Shown: piece after piece, positions 54,831 to 63,862 of the stretch
How positions within the stretch are numbered: position 1 is the first letter of the stretch
Layout of the letters: each line of letters starts with the position of its first letter
NCBI GenBank assembly: GCA_035327565.1
Contig: DAOLDB010000012.1
Span: forward strand, 1 to 64,000
Length of the DNA stretch: 64,000 nucleotides
Direction of reading: 5' to 3'
Source: JABDLO01 sp035327565
GTDB lineage: Bacteria > Bacteroidota > Bacteroidia > Chitinophagales > Saprospiraceae
Notes under the pieces: generated by a model
Told to the model about the DNA's origin: nothing
Seen by the model: the letters and a program-made list of their open reading frames with translations, nothing else
Database searches by the model: none
Made by a program: the position numbers and the translations under genes

Positions 54831-55340
54831 ATGATAGAAAAGATTTTCATTCTCCATTTTTTGGTTCTTTCCGTGATTTCCGGTCAGGCATATGGCCAGC
54901 TATCTTTTCTGAATGACTGCAAGAGAATGGAAGACCTCCAGGTATCAGATGTGGAATTTCCGGAAAAAGGACATTATTCAGACTATGGATATGATTTTTC
55001 AGGATGTATCCTGGCTTCGGAGAATGATGTTATAGAAGTGTATATCATAAGAAGTGGCGCATTTCACGGGCGTTTACATTATTACGAAAATGGAAAACCG
55101 GAAAAAGAGATTTTTTATAAAGATGGAATTCTAAACGGAAGAAGTGCATGGTATTATCCCGATGGGCAGATCAGAATGGAAGAAAACTATGAAATGGGTC
55201 AAAGAGAAGGAATTTTTAAAGAATGGCATGAAAACGGTCAGTTAAAACGAATTTCTGAATATAAACACAATCAACTCCAAATGGAAATCGCATTCGATGA
55301 GGAGGGGGTTGAAAAATATCGCAGAGGCCCTGAACATTAA
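54831..55340 (+). CDS. MORN-repeat (YwqK-type) secreted protein
   Basis: Secreted protein of about 169 residues, start ATG 54831 with signal peptide (about 1-21, ending YGQ). MORN-like repeats fill the second half: YYENGKPEKEIFYKDGILNG, then YYPDGQIRMEENYEMGQREG, then WHENGQLKRISEYKHNQ. Such repeats occur in membrane-linked scaffold proteins and in proteins annotated as YwqK antitoxins, but no toxin partner is next to it. A terminator for the convergent gene overlaps its stop codon. Confidence 0.75.
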   Translation: MIEKIFILHFLVLSVISGQAYGQLSFLNDCKRMEDLQVSDVEFPEKGHYSDYGYDFSGCILASENDVIEVYIIRSGAFHGRLHYYENGKPEKEIFYKDGILNGRSAWYYPDGQIRMEENYEMGQREGIFKEWHENGQLKRISEYKHNQLQMEIAFDEEGVEKYRRGPEH

Positions 55341-55378
55341 AAAAAACAGACCTCGCTGCGAATCTGCCGGGAGGTCTG
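55339..55378 (-). terminator. intrinsic terminator of the 55409 gene
   Basis: CAGACCTC (55347-55354) pairs with GAGGTCTG (55371-55378) over 8 bp; on the minus strand the stem is followed by T's (the A-run at 55339-55346). It overlaps the stop codon of the convergent MORN gene. Confidence 0.8.
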
Positions 55379-55408
55379 TCCATGCTTATTGATTTATTAT
55401 CTCCTTAC

Positions 55409-55978
55409 TTATAATTCTACAGTGCTGTTATACACTTTGGAGGGGGTTTTAAATTCAACAAAAAAAGTACCTTTTTTCAATGATTGAAGTTGTAACCTCC
55501 GATTATACACCGGAGTGTTTTTGATAACTTCATTATATACGACTCTTCCCGAAACATCGTAAACATTGATGGTGGTTTCCTGATTCAGCGCCAAAAAGTC
55601 AAGGTCGAGGTAAGTCCCATTCATTCTGACGACCGGAGTATATTTGACTTCATCCATGCCGGTGAGTGTGATATTGCGAGGACTTATCAGAAGATCATAT
55701 GAGATCGACTTCAATGCGTCGTAAACTTTAATGGTATATGTGCCTGTAGCCAGGTTACTGACATCAAAATTCTTCAATGCGGGAGAGTTTGCAGTGAATT
55801 TATCCTGGTAGGCCAGAGTGCCGTTTTCACTGATGATACTGACATGGTATGTATTTCCAGCCCAACTTTTCAGATCAAGTGTAAATACTTTGTCTTTTGC
55901 AATGTGGATAACAGGGTTAGACAGTGCTGTAGTAGCTGCTGTAAAGACGATCAAAACAAACAAAATGACATTCTTCAT
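55409..55978 (-). CDS. secreted protein with T9SS-type sorting-like domains
   Basis: A 189-residue exported protein: signal peptide about 1-20 (ALSN). Two tandem beta-sandwich repeats, VFTLDLKSWAGNTYHVSII at about 32 and ETTINVYDVSGRVVYNEVI at about 134, resemble the Por secretion/T9SS type A C-terminal domains, here with little else in the mature protein. The late KKGTFFVEFKTPSKVYNSTVEL would be the sorting signal. Role unknown. Similar C-terminal modules end the giant protein at 9922. Confidence 0.7.
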   Translation of the reverse strand: MKNVILFVLIVFTAATTALSNPVIHIAKDKVFTLDLKSWAGNTYHVSIISENGTLAYQDKFTANSPALKNFDVSNLATGTYTIKVYDALKSISYDLLISPRNITLTGMDEVKYTPVVRMNGTYLDLDFLALNQETTINVYDVSGRVVYNEVIKNTPVYNRRLQLQSLKKGTFFVEFKTPSKVYNSTVEL

Positions 55979-56404
55979 AATAATTTAGGATTTATATAAT
56001 TAAAAAATAGAATGATTAAACTTTCTGAATAATCATTTGACCGTTGAAGAATGAGCTGTTGAAAATTAAGGAGGATAGAGTGCCTCCTTTCAATGAATAA
56101 ATACAAGACGGAGTTTAGTCAGGAGAAGTTGCATAGTGGGGGTAATTTTTTTTATAATTATAAATAAAACGAGGTTTTGAATCCAAAAAGTGAAGAAATT
56201 TAGAAATGGAGGTCGGGTCTTCCTATATTTTCAGAATATATATTGATGTTGTAATTTATGACAGACAATAACTCTTCCAGAAAAAAATGTAGGAAAATTA
56301 GGATAACGAATTCGAAACGCATGCAAAATAAGTGAGATTGCTATTGCAGAATTCTGTTTGGATTTCAAAGACAAGTAAGGGATTAGGGTTTCTTACTAAT
56401 AATT
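55979..56404. other. spacer upstream of the XRE remnant
   Basis: AT-rich with short homopolymer runs; no gene and no clear palindrome. Confidence 0.3.
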
Positions 56405-56575
56405 CGATAAAGAAGAAAGGAACTTAACATGAGCAAGGAAAAACTCGCAGAAGTAGTTGGAAAGAAAAGGTCATTTATTTCACGGAGTGAAAATGGAAAA
56501 GGCGTGAGCATATCTGATTCGTTATTGGTTGCAAATGCTTTGGACTTAACAATACAACTGACGATCAGACCATAG
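56405..56575 (+). pseudogene. remnant of a HigA/XRE-type helix-turn-helix gene
   Basis: From 56405 the plus strand reads R-stop-RRKELN-MSKEKLAEVVG, then KKRSFISRSENGKG and ALDLTIQLTI, the core of an XRE antitoxin/repressor. The TAA at 56408 replaces a Gln codon of the intact family (RQRRKELN). An ATG just after it (56429) could give a 48-residue fragment. No complete partner toxin is present, so this is a decayed toxin-antitoxin or phage regulator. Confidence 0.55.
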
Positions 56576-56730
56576 ACGCACTTCCATGGCATTTAGACGA
56601 ACAATGATATATATTGTAAAAATTAACCATTTAGTTTAATAATATACACTGTTTAGGCAATATAGTATATGTTTTATGATGATAATCAAATTAAATTTGG
56701 TTATTTTTGTATTTATATTTTTTGCTGATT

Positions 56731-57609
56731 ATGATTACAGCTACAAAGCCCAGTTTGGAAAGAATAGAGCCTTCATTTGGCAGTTCTTTTGCCATCAAGA
56801 AATTTGATCAATCACATCCCAATCAAAATCCTTTTTGGCATTTCCATCCTGAGATGGAGTTGGTATATATTGAAAGTGGAAGTGGAAAGCGCCATATTGG
56901 CAACCATGTATCTTATTACAATGGGGGTGATTTAATTTTCATTGGCTCCAACTTACCTCATTATGGATTTACCGATCGATTTTCATCTGCTACGGGGGAA
57001 ATTGTGATACAAATGCGTGAAGATTTTTTGGGTGAGGGTTTTTTCAATATTCCTGAAATGCGAATGGTCAAAGCTATGTTTGAGCGGTCTAAGGCCGGGC
57101 TGGTATTTTATGGCAAGACCCGTGAAATCGTTGCCGAGAGATTGTTTGATCTCCTTCATATGGATGGGGTTGAAAAGCTTACTGCATTCATCCATATATT
57201 GCAGGTATTGGCCAAGTCAAAGGAATACCATTCACTGAATGCCAGTGGAGTGTCATTGGTGCTTCATCAGCAGGACAACGACCGCATTGATAGGATATAT
57301 GCGTATGTACAAAAGCGCTTCAAAGACGACATCACGTTGGAAGAAGCTTCAGAATTGGTGAATATGACCATCCCTGCATTTTGCCGGTATTTTAAGAAGT
57401 TGACCAAAAAGACATTCATCCAGTTTGTACATGAATTCAGGGTAGTGCATGCCTGCAAATTGTTATCAGAAGAAGCGATGACCATCACGGAGATCTGCTA
57501 TGAAAGCGGCTTCAATAACTTCTCTCATTTTACCCGCGTTTTTAAGAAGGTTACGGGCAAATCCCCTTCGGAATACCGCAAGGCCATCGGAAAGTTTATA
57601 TTGACGTGA
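56731..57609 (+). CDS. AraC family transcriptional regulator
   Basis: Regulator of 292 residues, start ATG 56731 (MITATKPSL). An N-terminal cupin ligand-binding domain (FWHFHPEMELVYIESGSG; HIGNHVSYYNGGDLIFIGSNLPH) and a C-terminal double HTH: DITLEEASELVNMTIPAFCRYF (about 205-226; split) and MTITEICYESGFNNFSHFTRVF (about 255-276; split), ending FKKVTGKSPSEYR, the AraC signature. Targets are not evident; no metabolic operon is adjacent. Confidence 0.9.
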   Translation: MITATKPSLERIEPSFGSSFAIKKFDQSHPNQNPFWHFHPEMELVYIESGSGKRHIGNHVSYYNGGDLIFIGSNLPHYGFTDRFSSATGEIVIQMREDFLGEGFFNIPEMRMVKAMFERSKAGLVFYGKTREIVAERLFDLLHMDGVEKLTAFIHILQVLAKSKEYHSLNASGVSLVLHQQDNDRIDRIYAYVQKRFKDDITLEEASELVNMTIPAFCRYFKKLTKKTFIQFVHEFRVVHACKLLSEEAMTITEICYESGFNNFSHFTRVFKKVTGKSPSEYRKAIGKFILT

Positions 57610-57878
57610 TGGACTGTTAACGGCAGCCTGGGTTCCAACCCTTGATTGAACCTACGTGAAACATACTTGAGTATTTATGAATAAAATCCATTTTAGATTG
57701 AAAATTAATGGTTTCAGGACAGGTGTAATTGCCCAATGGATTACTGATTGTCAGAGATCTGGCAAATAAGGAGTTCTGGCTTTTTGTAACTAAGAGAAAC
57801 AACCATTCGATATAAAAACAATAATACTCAAGCTAAAAACTTCTATATCAGAGAAAATTGGAAAAATTAATACCAACA

Positions 57879-58199
57879 TTATTGATATACCTTCACTTCA
57901 GTTAAATGGGTGTAGTGTTTTATTTTGATGGTATCTCCCACATGATACATATCTGAGATCTTTCCAATATAAGATTCAGTGTTTACAAAATCTACATATT
58001 CCCCTTGTTTGGGATGTAATGTGATGAACAATTGATAGTCACTGATCAGGTTCTTTTGATGGTACACCTTCAATGGCCAGTTTATATAGTCACCAATATC
58101 GAAATGTGTGAGGAAGTCAATAAAATAGTCTTTTAGAACTAAAAAAAATGAAATGGCCACCACATTCAATAAGGTGGTTTGTTTGGCTCTGGTATCCAT
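57879..58199 (-). CDS. hypothetical membrane-anchored protein
   Basis: A 106-residue protein with an N-terminal hydrophobic helix (LLNVVAISFFLVLKDYFI, about 10-27) and a beta-rich tail (VGDTIKIKHYTHLTEV), perhaps a small SH3-like domain. No family recognised. It starts at ATG 58199 and has no close neighbour on its strand until the immunity-like frame 320 bp upstream. Confidence 0.5.
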   Translation of the reverse strand: MDTRAKQTTLLNVVAISFFLVLKDYFIDFLTHFDIGDYINWPLKVYHQKNLISDYQLFITLHPKQGEYVDFVNTESYIGKISDMYHVGDTIKIKHYTHLTEVKVYQ

Positions 58200-58518
58200 G
58201 ATGGGTTCTGGGAGTTCAAAAACATACGTTTTTAACCGGCCGTATCAATCGAAGAGTTTGTCTCCATTTTGGATATCACCAAACTTTCGTATATCAGTAC
58301 ATTGACCCTGTGTACCTGTTTCTTTAATGTTTATAAGTTATACTCAAATATGTAATATTTCATATTAAGGGTAATTGATTAAGTTTGAAATTTGACCTAA
58401 GTTCATGTTTTGGATATATCATTTAACAAATGATATATGTTATAATTTTTCCAAACTGATAACACTGAGATCTTTTCGATAATGGTATTTGTACTTTATT
58501 TCAATGAATGGATATATT
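58200..58518. other. 319-bp spacer without a gene
   Basis: No credible open frame or structured element. Confidence 0.3.
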
Positions 58519-58956
58519 CTATGTCCTGAAGACTGCTCTAAAGTTTGGGTGAACTTTTTCAATTTCTTGAAAAGCCATACCAGTGAAGCGTTGGACTTCT
58601 ATTGCGTTTTTAAGTTTTTCAGAAATATAATAACCGGGACCATGAAAAGGCATAAATTCAAAACGAAGCATATCTTCATCCATAACTGAAAAATCCAGGT
58701 AAACTTCGTGGGGCTTTAAATATAACCCTGGTGTATTAAAAATATTTTTTCTTTCAATAAAATATTGGCTATAATTTTTGAAAGTTATCAATTCATTTAC
58801 TTTTTTGGAGAAAATAATACCGTCGGATATAACAAATACGGATCTCTCAAAATCTATTACTCTTTCCTCAGAGTTATGAGCTAGCCTGAATATACAATAG
58901 TCTGGTATCAAGATTATATGATGAGCAAACCTGGGATCAGATGAAAATGGGCCCAA
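58519..58956 (-). pseudogene. immunity-protein-like domain (Imm11/DUF1629-type) joined to a toxin remnant
   Basis: The frame ends at 58519 and is open to a TAA at 59050-59052. From about 58912 it reads as an immunity-type protein: LIPDYCIFRLAHNSEERVI, SVFVISDGIIFSKKV, YLDFSVMDEDMLRFEFMP and YYISEKLKNAIE followed by FTGMAFQEIEKV; the last two blocks fit the SEKLKxxLE, xITGxxF end of Imm11 proteins. The only start is the TTG at 58956, inside toxin-like sequence, and the stretch encodes a toxin fragment (AHH) ahead of the immunity part. No independent start codon for an immunity gene was seen, so I treat it as a fusion relic. Confidence 0.5.
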
Positions 58957-59160
58957 ATTCAGTAATTTTCTGACTTTTTTGCTATTTCTCCCTCCAAAAT
59001 AAACGGTACCATTTTCAAGGAGTTTAAATCGGTGTACTCCTTTACAGGCTTATTTAGCTCCGGATGCGAACCAGCCTGCAAAGGGTACAGCTGGAGCAAA
59101 GCTGATGGCTGCTTGTCCTGATTTACTTTTAACCCATCTTGCAGTTAAAGCTACAAATTT
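58915..59160 (-). pseudogene. relic of a polymorphic toxin C-terminus with AHH-type nuclease start
   Basis: In the same frame as the immunity-like part, minus strand 59160-59053 reads KSKSGQAAISFAPAVPFAGW then FASGAK, the pretoxin pattern of Rhs/polymorphic toxins. A TAA stop at 59050-59052 follows, then KGVHRFKLLENGTVYFGG, RNSKKVRKLLNLG and SDPRFAHHI, the entry to the AHH family of HNH/EndoVII-like nucleases. The rest of the nuclease is missing and the frame passes straight into immunity-like sequence. Stop codons (TAG, TAA) also block the frame upstream near 59161. Confidence 0.5.
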
Positions 59161-59294
59161 CTATTAAAACAGAGCCTTCAGTATTTATTTTCAACCCTTG
59201 TAGTACCCTTTTCCAGAACCCTCTATAATGGCAATCACTTAGCGCACTAGCCTATCAAAATACTTCCGATGCAATTGAAATGTCCCCGGGAATA

Positions 59295-59993
59295 TCAATA
59301 ATATTCTACTTTCCGCAAAAAGCGAAGGCCAATCGTCACCTCAAGGCTTACATTTCTGATTCTTCTTTCTCTGAGTGTTTCAAGATTTCCTGTAAAGGGA
59401 TTGCGGACGTTGGGGATGGGCGGTTGGTCATACTGAAATGAAACATCCGGATTGACAGTAATTTCTATAAAGCCGCCCACTAAATCCTGAAAATCGAATT
59501 CAAATCCGCCACCTGCGGTCAAACCATAATTAAATTTGTTGACATAAAAATCAAATGGATAGAATGTACTCATTTGTTGCTCATATTCGTGCAGATTGGT
59601 ACTCAATGTATATTCGCCACGAATTCCAACCAGGTAGTATGGGCGGGTAGGAGCGTTAACATTCAATACTCTTTTTGCACCAGCGGCTAAAACCAGATTG
59701 TTGAATCTGAAGCTGTTGCTGAAACTTCCCCCGACCAGATTAAGTACTCTGATGGCACTGCCCCGGGTATGATATCCAATCTGTGCAAATAACGAACTGG
59801 GCGATTCTTCATCGTAGGATTCAATAAAAATATCTCCAAACGGGACGATCAATGGTTGCCTTTGGAAACCATTCCACTGTTGAATATTCAGCCCCAATCC
59901 CCCTTTAGGGCCAAAATAAAAGCTTTGACCGGACAATACTATGCACTGAATAGTCAGGAGGAAAATGAAGGGAATGAAGTATAATTTTTTCAT
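59295..59993 (-). CDS. outer membrane beta-barrel protein (PorT-like)
   Basis: Exported protein of 232 residues: signal peptide about 1-22 (VLSGQ). The mature part is a series of beta strands with aromatic-rich alternation, such as FYFGPKGGLGLNIQQWNGF and TAGGGFEFDFQDLVGGFIEITV (split), as in the PorT/outer-membrane-beta-barrel superfamily of Bacteroidota. No enzymatic motif. Downstream neighbours lie on the same strand but with a 136-bp gap. Role unknown. Confidence 0.78.
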   Translation of the reverse strand: MKKLYFIPFIFLLTIQCIVLSGQSFYFGPKGGLGLNIQQWNGFQRQPLIVPFGDIFIESYDEESPSSLFAQIGYHTRGSAIRVLNLVGGSFSNSFRFNNLVLAAGAKRVLNVNAPTRPYYLVGIRGEYTLSTNLHEYEQQMSTFYPFDFYVNKFNYGLTAGGGFEFDFQDLVGGFIEITVNPDVSFQYDQPPIPNVRNPFTGNLETLRERRIRNVSLEVTIGLRFLRKVEYY

Positions 59994-60129
59994 GATTTTA
60001 CCTTAAAGATACAATAGACAGTTTAAATGGAATTAGCATATCCATTTATTAAGTTTATTTTGCTTTTCATAATAAGTGTAAAAGCGTAGCGTCAGTTTTG
60101 AGAAAGGATCAGAAAAGAAATAATCTTTC

Positions 60130-60549
60130 TTATTTTATATTTCCAAAAGTGTCCAAAGAAAGATAGGGGTTATATGCTATTTCCCACAAATATCCATCAG
60201 GATCAGAGATATATCCGTGATAGCCTCCCCAGAATACTTCCCCTGCCTCTTTCACGATTTTCACATTTTTTAATTTCATGGCATTCAGTATCTCATCTAC
60301 CTCCTCCCTGCTCCGGGTATTATAGGAAATAGTAAAAGAATGTGCTTGCGGTTGGGAAGGATGAATCCGGGCATCTTCAGCTAGAGATTCTCTGTCAAAG
60401 AGAGACAGGAATATGCCGTTTACTTTGTAAAATACTATATTTTCATTGCTTTCATCTGAGGGATTCCACCCAAACACCTGAGAATAAAAATCTTTGGATC
60501 TTTGAATGTTTTCGACACCAAGCGTAATCATGGTAATTCTTTGTTCCAT
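60130..60549 (-). CDS. VOC family protein (glyoxalase/bleomycin resistance fold)
   Basis: The domain begins MEQRITMITLGVENIQRSKDF and ends GYLWEIAYNPY, the two betaalphabetabetabeta halves of a VOC protein, about 139 residues. The open frame continues 50 to 54 codons upstream to 60699 (ATG) or 60711 (TTG) and includes a membrane-helix-like stretch (FFLPILGLLLLHFLL), which would tether the domain to the membrane if used. I prefer the Met at 60549 because VOC proteins start there. The longer start would overlap or abut the glucosaminidase stop at 60708. Confidence 0.75.
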   Translation of the reverse strand: MEQRITMITLGVENIQRSKDFYSQVFGWNPSDESNENIVFYKVNGIFLSLFDRESLAEDARIHPSQPQAHSFTISYNTRSREEVDEILNAMKLKNVKIVKEAGEVFWGGYHGYISDPDGYLWEIAYNPYLSLDTFGNIK

Positions 60550-60707
60550 CACATTTTCTGGCTTTTCATTTTGTAAAAGAAAGTGCAACAATAATAGCCC
60601 CAAAATAGGCAAAAAGAAATATTCTTTACCATTCCACCCCTGAAAGGCAGGCAGGTTGAAGTGGTTTCTCAGATATTGGAAAGATTCAGCACTTTTCATT
60701 CCTTTAT

Positions 60708-61820
60708 TCAATGATTGACAGAAGAGTAAAAGTTTTCACCAAAAAGGATAGACTCTTTGTTTTTCCTGGGATGCTTATGATAAGCCGGTCTTTCTTCTCT
60801 TGAAGGGGTTGCTTTCAGGAAAACTTTTTCACCCGGCAAGGGTTCAGATCCTCTCGGCATCTTATTACGGGCATATAAGTTAACCAATTTGATACCATAA
60901 AGCTGGCTGATGCTATACATAGTTTCACCTTCTCTGACCGCATGAAATTCTTCCTTTCCCAGGTATTTTGATTTTTTGTTTTTCAGGTATATTTTCTCTC
61001 CTTCTTCCAGGATGATATTTTCATATCCCAATTCTTCATTGATCAAAAGAAGTTCCTGAGAGGATACTCCCATGATTTGAGCCAGGTCTTCCAGCGTTTC
61101 GCCACCAAAAGCAATCACAAACGGTACATGGTTCATTATCCCTTTTTCATATTTTTTATAAAAAAGAGCAGTCCGTTCTTCTTCTGTGTTTTCATTCAGA
61201 TCAAGCAGCCGGCTACCGGGTTTTGCCTTCTGCTCCTCTTTCTTTTTATTGTGAACCATTTGACGGCTTTCCTGCCGGTCATATTGGTGAAGTCCATACT
61301 TTTCAATAATAGAAATCAACTTTTGAGAATATTGCCTGTCGGTGGCATAACCCGCTTTTCGAAGTCCTACTGCCCAGGATTTATAATCTTTACTTCCGTA
61401 TTCAAATAAGAATGCATAACGATTGGAGGCCATTAAAAAATCGGAATGTGCGATGAATGATTCATATACCGAATCAAATGCCCGAAAACAACTGGCTACC
61501 AGTTTTCCATCGTCGTCCATATCGTCATCTTCATGGTAAAATTTTGTTCCATTCCATTGGTTGCCGCATTTTATACCAAAATGATTGTTGGCCTGAACAG
61601 CCAGTTCACTCAACCCCATATTGGATTCAAGTATGGCTTGAGCCAGCTTGATACTGGCAGGAATACCCGTTCTTTCCATCTCAGCGATGGATATGTCTTT
61701 ATAATTGTCAATGTAATTGTACAGGGCATCATTGGCGTGAACAGAATACATTTGAAACACCAGGAATGAACACCCTAAGAACCCTACTACTTTCTTTAAC
61801 ATGCCTTTTCTTACTACCAT
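60708..61820 (-). CDS. glucosaminidase (GH73-like) with two LysM domains
   Basis: Peptidoglycan hydrolase of 370 residues. Signal peptide about 1-30. The lysozyme-like GH73 domain (about 32-185) has SIKLAQAILESNMGLSELA (catalytic Glu), NHFGIKC and GLRKAGYATDRQYSQKLISI. Two LysM domains follow: one near FVIAFGGETLEDLAQIMG (about 235) and one with FHAVREGETMYSISQLYG (about 293). A basic, disordered tail ends the chain. Usual role: cell separation or remodelling in the periplasm. Confidence 0.88.
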   Translation of the reverse strand: MVVRKGMLKKVVGFLGCSFLVFQMYSVHANDALYNYIDNYKDISIAEMERTGIPASIKLAQAILESNMGLSELAVQANNHFGIKCGNQWNGTKFYHEDDDMDDDGKLVASCFRAFDSVYESFIAHSDFLMASNRYAFLFEYGSKDYKSWAVGLRKAGYATDRQYSQKLISIIEKYGLHQYDRQESRQMVHNKKKEEQKAKPGSRLLDLNENTEEERTALFYKKYEKGIMNHVPFVIAFGGETLEDLAQIMGVSSQELLLINEELGYENIILEEGEKIYLKNKKSKYLGKEEFHAVREGETMYSISQLYGIKLVNLYARNKMPRGSEPLPGEKVFLKATPSREERPAYHKHPRKNKESILFGENFYSSVNH

Positions 61821-62091
61821 TCTATAAATTTTAACTTAAATATTAAGGAAAACAATAATTTATATATTGCAAATATAAATAATATGTACAAAAATCATGC
61901 CTTTGAGAAAAAAAATCAAAGAATTTAACTTCGCTGATTCAAGTCTTTAAGGTTTATTGTGTTATTTTGTACACAGCAAAATATTCCCATTTGCACCAGG
62001 AGATAAATCTCCTAATGAAATGGTTATGATGTTGGATTTGTGATTTGGAATAACAGAACAGATTTTTTAACGACAAAAAATAAAATTCATT

Positions 62092-62724
62092 ATGTTCAAC
62101 CTGGTAGATTTAATCCAATCTCAATTATCACCGGATACTGTCGATCAAATTGACAAACAAATAGGCGTCGGTAATAAGGAACAAACAGCAGTAGCCATGC
62201 AATCAGCCATATCAACACTGATATCAGCTATGGCTCAAAATGCAAAAAAACCCCAAGGTGCGCAATCTTTATCTTCTGCTTTAGACAAAGATCATGATGG
62301 CAGTATATTGAATGATATGATGGGCTTTCTTGGCGGACAAAAGAAAGCCAATAATCCTAACATGCTGAATGGAAGTGGAATTCTTGGTCATATACTGGGA
62401 AATAAGCAAGAGGAAGTTGCAAGGAATATTTCAAAACAAAGTGGGTTGGATCAGCAAAAAGTGATGTCGTTACTGATCACTTTAGCTCCTGTGGTAATGG
62501 GATTTTTAGGAAAGGCAAAGAAGGATGGTAATTTGAATCCTCAAACGCTTTCTACTTTATTGAATACGGCATCCGCATTGATGGGAAAGGGACAAAAAAG
62601 CAAAGGAGGCGCTGACTTATTGAGCACATTATTGGGAGGCGGTCAGAAGAAACAAACTGCATCTCAACAGGATATGATTGGTGATGCAGCCCGAAGTCTC
62701 TTGGGCAAATTTTTTAAAAAATAA
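62092..62724 (+). CDS. DUF937 (YidB-type) protein
   Basis: A 210-residue cytosolic protein, Gly/Gln/Ser-rich. The DUF937 pattern (MFNLVDLIQSQLSPDTVDQI; IGVGNKEQTAVAM; then LLITLAPVVMGFLGKA and TLLSTLLGGGQKK-like repeats) is present, with low-complexity loops between helices. Function of the family is unknown. Ends 5 bp before the PhzF gene; likely one transcript. Confidence 0.8.
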   Translation: MFNLVDLIQSQLSPDTVDQIDKQIGVGNKEQTAVAMQSAISTLISAMAQNAKKPQGAQSLSSALDKDHDGSILNDMMGFLGGQKKANNPNMLNGSGILGHILGNKQEEVARNISKQSGLDQQKVMSLLITLAPVVMGFLGKAKKDGNLNPQTLSTLLNTASALMGKGQKSKGGADLLSTLLGGGQKKQTASQQDMIGDAARSLLGKFFKK

Positions 62725-62729
62725 ATGAA

Positions 62730-63521
62730 GTGATTCCCATTTATCAGGTAGATGCTTTTGCGCATCGACCCTTTGAAGGAAATCCTGCTGCTGTATGTCC
62801 TTTGTTGTTGTGGCCAAAGGTTGAATGGATGCAAAAGGTTGCGGGAGAAAATAATTTATCTGAAACGGCATTTTTTGTCCGAAAGGATCATGGTTTTCAG
62901 CTCAGATGGTTTACACCGGTGAAGGAAGTATCATTATGTGGTCATGCCACTCTTGCTACAGCACATGTATTGTATGAAGAAGAGGGTTACAATGGCGATT
63001 CCATTGTCTTTGACACTTTGTCCGGAATATTAAGAGTGCGCCGGATTAACAATGGCCGGTACATCATGGACCTTCCAACAGACTATCCCATTGAAGTAAG
63101 GAATAGTGAAGTCATTCATCATATAGCTGAAGCATTACAATGTCGCCCCATTTCTGTTTGGAAAGGAAAAGATGATCTTTTGGTGGAGTTGCAAGACCAG
63201 AAGACCATAGAACAACTCAGGCCGGATTTCAGAGCTATAGCGACATGGGATGCCCGTGGGTTGATTGCTACAGCACCCGGTGATTCTGTTCATTTTGTAT
63301 CCAGAGCCTTTTATCCTGCTTATGGCATTGATGAAGATCCGGTCACGGGTTCAGCGCACACAATTTTGACGCCTTTTTGGTCTGCCCGTCTTCGTACAAA
63401 TACATTGGACGCCATCCAGTTATCCTCTCGTAAGGGATATCTTACCTGTATACTGAAAGGAATTCAAGTCTCCCTGATGGGCAATGCAGTTACTTATATG
63501 AAAGGAAATATTATGTGCTAA
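62730..63521 (+). CDS. PhzF family isomerase/epimerase-like protein
   Basis: A 263-residue protein like PhzF/diaminopimelate-epimerase-fold enzymes. Starts with GTG (62730), 5 bp after the DUF937 stop. Motifs: YQVDAFAHRPFEGNPAAVCPL (split), NLSETAFF with the catalytic Glu (about 45), GHATLATAHVL, and DEDPVTGSAHT. The C-terminal half is shorter than in many members (usually 280-300 residues). A role in phenazine synthesis is not implied, since no phz genes are nearby; most family members are uncharacterised. Confidence 0.87.
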   Translation: MIPIYQVDAFAHRPFEGNPAAVCPLLLWPKVEWMQKVAGENNLSETAFFVRKDHGFQLRWFTPVKEVSLCGHATLATAHVLYEEEGYNGDSIVFDTLSGILRVRRINNGRYIMDLPTDYPIEVRNSEVIHHIAEALQCRPISVWKGKDDLLVELQDQKTIEQLRPDFRAIATWDARGLIATAPGDSVHFVSRAFYPAYGIDEDPVTGSAHTILTPFWSARLRTNTLDAIQLSSRKGYLTCILKGIQVSLMGNAVTYMKGNIMC

Positions 63522-63862
63522 CGTGAAAAATGCCAAAACTTTTAAGAATAGAATTTAATTTTAAATTGAAAATGAATAGTTTTCATTGAATGTTTGTTCA
63601 TTTTCTTTACTTGCCCAAAGAAAACGAACTAAAAGAAAGGGCACTTTTTCAAAGGTATTTTTAATTTTTTCTTGATCAAAAAATGAAAACCGTTCATAAA
63701 ATCCTAAAATTTCTCCAGGGTTTCGAAATTTCTTAACCGATTTTACTCACATATTCTATTGAAAAAGAAATCTTTGAAAAGTAAAACGCTGAATCATCTA
63801 TTTATTCTTATCCCCATCGTTGAGGTTTTATTTGTTTATTTTCATCCAATTAGGAATGGAGA
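63522..63862. other. intergenic region with dispersed repeat copy B
   Basis: AT-rich. GCCC (63613-63616) and GGGC (63639-63642) flank an A-rich loop followed by TTTTT, in a stretch like the GCCCAAAG/AAAGGGC spacers frequent in Bacteroidota genomes; it could end the PhzF transcript. Copy B of the repeat is at 63673-63777. Confidence 0.45.
63673..63777. repeat. dispersed repeat, copy B (about 105 bp)
   Basis: Aligns without a gap to 38387-38491 with 14 mismatches by hand count. The internal palindrome seen in copy A is broken here (CCTAAAATTTCTCCAGG). Same orientation as copy A. Confidence 0.7.
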
